Below the pieces are notes generated by a model. That model made no database searches. It saw nothing but the letters and a program-made list of their open reading frames with translations, and was not told where the DNA came from. This document shows positions 44,253-48,172 of a stretch of DNA of 48,172 nt, one piece after another. A program made the translations under genes and the position numbers. This DNA is from Branchiostoma floridae (Eukaryota; Chordata; Leptocardii; Amphioxiformes; Branchiostomatidae): positions 21,487,026 to 21,535,197 of the forward strand of contig NC_049980.1 of NCBI RefSeq assembly GCF_000003815.2, in the 5' to 3' direction. Numbering within the stretch: position 1 is the first letter of the stretch; each line of letters starts with the position of its first letter.

Positions 44253-46271
44253 CTAATGAACAAAAAAGGTAGAAGCTAAAGCAGTTGACAGTGGGCACAA
44301 GATCCTCCCTTTTGTAAAATGGTATGTTATATATACAAGGAAGGATATAAATACAGATACCCATTAGAAAAAAGCCTACCATGGGATCATTTTAGACACA
44401 CATCACCAGCTTCTGGTATACATCACCATTAATTTTCTCTCAGCAGCTCACCATTTGCCTTTCTTTTAAAAATATAACGTTTGTGCAATGTTGCACTGAC
44501 ATGAAATATAGTCCAATGCAAAAAAGGCAGTTCCTAAATCAATCCTTCCAAAAATGCATTTTTTCATAAAAAATGGATTTTTTTTCATGGGCAAAAATGA
44601 ATTGTTCTAAAGCTTTCCCAATTAAAAAATGTGATGCTTGACCCCCCCCCCCCCCCCCATTCAAAATCACCTGTATTTCCATCCCATGTTAAAGCCAATC
44701 AATATTGAATTTCAGATCGTTTGGCTTTGATATCATAGCAAAATGTACTTTCGTGTATATAACAGATCAGTTGTGTTGAATTTTTGAAGTGTGCTAACCT
44801 TGGCTGGGTGCTGTCTGTGAAGAGGCTGTGCAGGAGGACCAGTTAGTGCCGGGGACACCATCTTACCGCTATCTTCTGGGAAAACTGCAACCTGAACATA
44901 AATCAACGCATCACCATTTAATCAAGCAGTTGTCATGTAGAAAACATTGTATTCATTCATCATCTAACACAACTCATGTGTATAGAATGTGTTTAATTTC
45001 CATATGTTACTTTTGAAAAGCTTTTACATAAGACAGCCAACAAGCATGGGAAATCATCTTGAATAATGAATGTCTAGGTAGGTGAAACTTACCCCCCCTC
45101 CTTTGATAAGTCTCCTTCGAAACTCTTCAGAGGGGTTGTTGAAGGTGAGTCTCTCTGGGCGGATGTTGTTGACAGGCATGTCCGTGTACAGGAACAAGTC
45201 ATATTGAAAATGGAGCTGCAAGATGTAAGAAAAACTTGAGGGTTGTACTTTAGTGATCTATTGGTAGATGAGCATGATAGCAAACCATTTCTTTTACTTG
45301 ATGTGCGAAATGGTAAAAAAAAATATAATGCATGCTACAGCGACAGACATTCTATTCTGTACAAAATATTGTGCTAATCTAAACATTGTCAAAAGTTTTT
45401 AAAACGTTTTAGGCTTTTGAAATACCTTTCACAAAAGAGAATACTTTCTATGATTTATTTTCTGTGTTCTGCATATGCCACAAACAATTGGACGAACAGA
45501 AGTCACCTGATGATACATTGATTGATGTAACATAATTCTATGATCACTTCCATTTCACAGGATGATGTCGGAACTAGTTAAGCAGAATGCCTTTAACAGA
45601 ACCTTGAATATGTCGTGAGTTTAGTTGTTTTTAATGCTATGTGCGTTAGAATCACTATTCAGTGATCATGAATACCTTTCTAGGCTCTTCCTTATTCTTG
45701 AAGTATACATCAATAGGCAGAAGGAAGCCAGCATATCCTGACTCTGATACTTCATATGGGGGTTCCTTCACAGCTGCAACGAACAGGGAAAAGGGGAATT
45801 CTTAACCAACATTAAATCAATCAATCAATCAATCAATGTTTCTGATTTGTTATTTCATTAGATGCTGGCTGTTTATCATAAACATCTGTACCTCACAAGC
45901 CTTCTGTTGAGTAAAAATATCATCATTAATCAAAATTAAACTTGACAATTAAAAGAATTGGGACTTACCCAAATTTTCCAGAAAATGACATTGTTTACAC
46001 TTATAAGATATAAATCACTCAATCAATACCTCTGTACTCTACAATTTTTCTATAAAATCAAGTCATAAGGATCTACAATGAAAAAACGTGTACCTCGCTT
46101 TGGCTTAGGGAAGCTCTCGTGCAGGTGAAAGACTACCTTGTCGATGAAGTGTGCTGCGTTGTTACCTTCCGGGCCTCGAACAAACACACTCCAGTCGTGG
46201 GTGAAACCTTCAGGTGTGGGCTTCTTACGGTAGGTAGCCCTATGTCCCAGCTCCAAGTTAACCTGCACACA
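43164..46271 (-). CDS. AF9/ENL (MLLT3/MLLT1) YEATS-domain protein, 5' end missing
   Basis: Nuclear chromatin reader of the super elongation complex and DOT1L complexes. Five exons join in phase into 526 codons plus stop; human AF9 and ENL are about 560-570. Residues 1-135 of the visible part are the YEATS domain, which binds acylated histone lysines: [54 protein letters not shown] and [14 protein letters not shown]. The aromatic pocket is intact (F23, H51, S53, F54, G72-Y73-A74, equal to F28, H56, S58, F59, G77-A79 of AF9). Residues 165-460 are a disordered Lys/Ser/Pro-rich linker with two acidic runs. Residues 462-526 are the ANC1 homology domain ([20 protein letters not shown]), which in AF9/ENL binds AF4-family and DOT1L partners. 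The gene converges on NCX. The start codon is not seen: the first visible exon begins at an acceptor, and about five residues should precede it. Confidence 0.95.
44253..44798 (-). other. AF9/ENL intron
   Basis: Intron between donor GTTAGC and acceptor TGTTCATTAG. It contains a run of 17 C (44642-44658, + strand) and A/T-rich tracts only. Confidence 0.85.
44642..44658. repeat. Homopolymer (C)17
   Basis: Seventeen consecutive C on the + strand inside an AF9/ENL intron. Homopolymers of this length are prone to sequencing error, so the exact length is uncertain. Confidence 0.95.
44799..44891 (-). CDS. AF9/ENL exon (residues 134-164)
   Basis: 93 bases between acceptor TTATGTTCAG and donor GTTAGC, phase 0 at both ends. 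It encodes [20 protein letters not shown] and a His/Gln/Pro-rich tail, the linker right after YEATS. It is symmetric, so skipping would keep the frame. Confidence 0.85.
45093..45215 (-). CDS. AF9/ENL exon, end of YEATS domain (residues 93-133)
   Basis: 123 bases between ATCTTGCAG and GTAAGT, phase 0 at both ends. It encodes [20 protein letters not shown] and [20 protein letters not shown], matching the last strands of the AF9 YEATS domain. Confidence 0.97.
45676..45773 (-). CDS. AF9/ENL exon, YEATS domain middle (residues 60-92)
   Basis: 98 bases between TTCGTTGCAG and GTATTC, phase 1 to phase 0. It encodes [20 protein letters not shown] and [17 protein letters not shown] carries the acyl-lysine pocket residues. 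Confidence 0.97.
45814..45837. repeat. Simple repeat (AATC)n
   Basis: About six AATC units within an AF9/ENL intron. Confidence 0.85.
46094..46271 (-). CDS. AF9/ENL first visible exon, YEATS start (residues 1-60)
   Basis: 178 bases, acceptor CTCCACTCACAG above 46271, donor GTACAC below 46094, phase 0 to phase 1. It encodes [12 protein letters not shown] through [10 protein letters not shown] second AG nine bases inside (TGTGTGCAG) could act as an alternative acceptor and would remove Cys-Val-Gln. The open frame above 46271 begins with GTG, not ATG, so the start codon must be in an upstream exon. Confidence 0.95.
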
Positions 46272-48172
46272 CTGTGAGTGGAGGCAGAATGTTAACACAG
46301 ATTTCAGTACAATTTTTCAGGGCTCAAAATACCAGGTGTATGTGCACCCAATTCTTTTCTGTGGGTGCACCAGTGCACCCAAATATCGTGTTAGATAGGG
46401 CTCTAATCTATGTAGTGAAATATGTACTACTACTACTAGGCTGGTCCCAACCTCGGGTCGATGATGTAAGTATGTATGTATTACTAGTATTTTTGTAGGT
46501 TTATGCCGTGCGTGTAAAGACATCAAAGTAAACTAGCATACACCATTTTCTTCACATCCAAATGTTAGAAACACACAAAAAAATGTTTGACATACTCATA
46601 GTCATAGTACTTATTTAAGAATTTGAAGCATTTGGGTTCATGAAAAATTTAAATGCTCCAAAACTCCATTTCTTTAGGAACATATACGGTTGCATCATAG
46701 ATACAACAGAAATGTTGTAATGTAGTAAATTCCTTTGACTCTTTTCTGCCTGTTTTTAAAATTTTATCTTATTTGGCTAAAAAAAATTCATCTAGTTATG
46801 AACAAAAAGGAAGTACTAGTAATTACGTTTTTTCTCACATTCTACTTTATTTCATGTGGTGCAATTTGGATTCTTAGAAATTCTGTATAATAGGACCATA
46901 TGATATCGGTCACTCAAAGCTGTTTCAATAACTTAGCTTACAATTAGCACTAATGGAAAACTACTTCATTCTGTTCAGGAGACAATTTTGTTGTTGTAGA
47001 TTTTACAACCTGACCCAGACAGTACTTGAATGAAAGGAAAAATGCCTTTTCACAGGGCACAACCATAAAACACCATTAGCATGTAGCTGCTGACATTCCT
47101 CCTATAGATTTCTCATGGCAACGTTCAATATCCTGGGCAGTGGGCACAGCACTATACTCTATCTCTCTACTAGGGTGTACAGTACCATAAACTTGCTACA
47201 AGGTATCCTATATATGGTAGATTCTCCAGGCAGAGGTTATGGGTGTTTTTTTTTTAGCTGAGGTGTTCATATGGTAGCCAAATAGCAAAGCCTTTGTCAT
47301 TATGATAAAGTTTGTTTGTTTTTTCAACAAGGAAATGTTATGATGGTTGTAATGTGTCAGGATCATTAGATTTGAAAGGCTTGGTTATAATGTCACCCAG
47401 TTGCAGAGGTAGAGGGAGGCAGCTACTACTGTCTCCCTTACTGTAACATCTGCTTGGAGAATACAAGGTAGACACATGAAGAAGCCAATGTCAGAAAGCT
47501 TTGCTTGGGACCCTTTGGCTCATTTTGAGATTAGTGTTGTTGCAGTTAGTGTTCTTGAAAGAAATGTAAAGTATCTGATAACATTAAACGGTTCTAGAAG
47601 ATAAAAAATATGCCTGAGCCAGTATTCCAACTTGTAAATAAGATGGTTCTAACTTACAGCCAATATCTTCAACTGTTACAAGTCTTTTGTAACATATTTC
47701 TTCTTAACGATTGACTTCACATCTTTTCAGGAATAAGAAGTCATTGTGAACATTTCATGCACACAATTGAGGCTTTTCTGTTGCTCACTTCCCTGTCACT
47801 TGTCTTGCAGAGTCCCATTCATTACTAGAAATGAGATCACAATCTACAGGAGGGTCACATACTGTACCACCAGATATCACCATTTTCTACTAGACCTTTT
47901 ACCTCCAACTCCAAGGATAGATCTAGTGCAGGTGATTTGGTCACCCAACTAGCAGTCTTACCATACCTCGGCAAATGATGACAATACTGTGAAAGGGCCA
48001 TTTTTTCTCAGCTGTAGAAACTGAAAATATGTCTATTGTTTAACAGTTTGTATAATTTGTTCTGTTATTTGTTTTGTTTCTACCTAAATAGAAAACATCA
48101 AGAAAGGTATAATTGAAATAATAGCTCAACTTCACACAGTTCTTGATGTTTATCGTAATGCTTCACAAGAAA
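46272..48172 (-). other. Probable first intron of AF9/ENL
   Basis: CpG-poor DNA with no coding sequence recognised. A short hairpin (GTGCACCCA ... TGGGTGCAC) lies at about 46349-46377. The first AF9/ENL exon is either a tiny one in this stretch (see the candidate at 47962-47964) or lies beyond the window. Confidence 0.5.

Noticed and set aside
46272-46298. Upstream extension of the AF9/ENL open frame as the N-terminus
   Set aside because: It starts with GTG, and a clear CTCCACTCACAG acceptor lies at the point where similarity to AF9 begins.

Overview
The window is animal nuclear DNA, most likely from an invertebrate chordate of the amphioxus (Branchiostoma) type. The evidence is two intron-rich, GT-AG spliced, vertebrate-like genes, short foldback and hairpin transposon remnants, and a sharp contrast between CpG-rich flanking DNA and CpG-poor transcribed DNA. 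The species call is an inference. Three runs of N (148, 100 and 100 bases) show a draft assembly.

Layout. Bases 1-14640 are CpG-rich and hold no recognisable complete gene. They carry a foldback element (308-518), a 115-bp tandem duplication (1257-1486), an 18-bp minisatellite (6036-6143), a tetranucleotide repeat (8938-9016), a tRNA-Ser-like sequence (about 12291-12365) and two small unassigned reading frames (4825-4963 and 8480-8650) that could be terminal exons or gene remnants. At about 14640 CpG drops abruptly and stays low, which suggests the start of a long transcribed domain.

On the + strand, 20574-38079 encodes a complete Na+/Ca2+ exchanger (SLC8/NCX). Seventeen coding exons join in consistent phases into 871 codons plus stop: five N-terminal membrane segments with the alpha-1 repeat, a cytosolic loop with two Calx-beta domains, and a C-terminal membrane block with the alpha-2 repeat. 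The transport core is well conserved. The Ca2+-sensing residues of both Calx-beta domains look eroded and the first carries a roughly 55-residue insertion, so its regulation probably differs from that of the vertebrate exchangers.

On the - strand, converging on NCX, 46271-43164 encodes an AF9/ENL (MLLT3/MLLT1) protein: a YEATS acyl-lysine reader, a long Lys/Ser-rich and acidic linker, and a C-terminal ANC1 homology domain. Only the extreme 5' exon is missing or unproven. The 5.1 kb between the two stop codons holds both 3' UTRs. The two genes have no evident functional link beyond being convergent neighbours.

The most unusual structures are two large palindromic elements, one in an NCX intron (24413-24923) and one in the NCX 3' region (39218-39440). 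Both carry a box-stem-GAAA arrangement resembling the catalytic core of a hammerhead ribozyme, as is known in Penelope-like retroelements.
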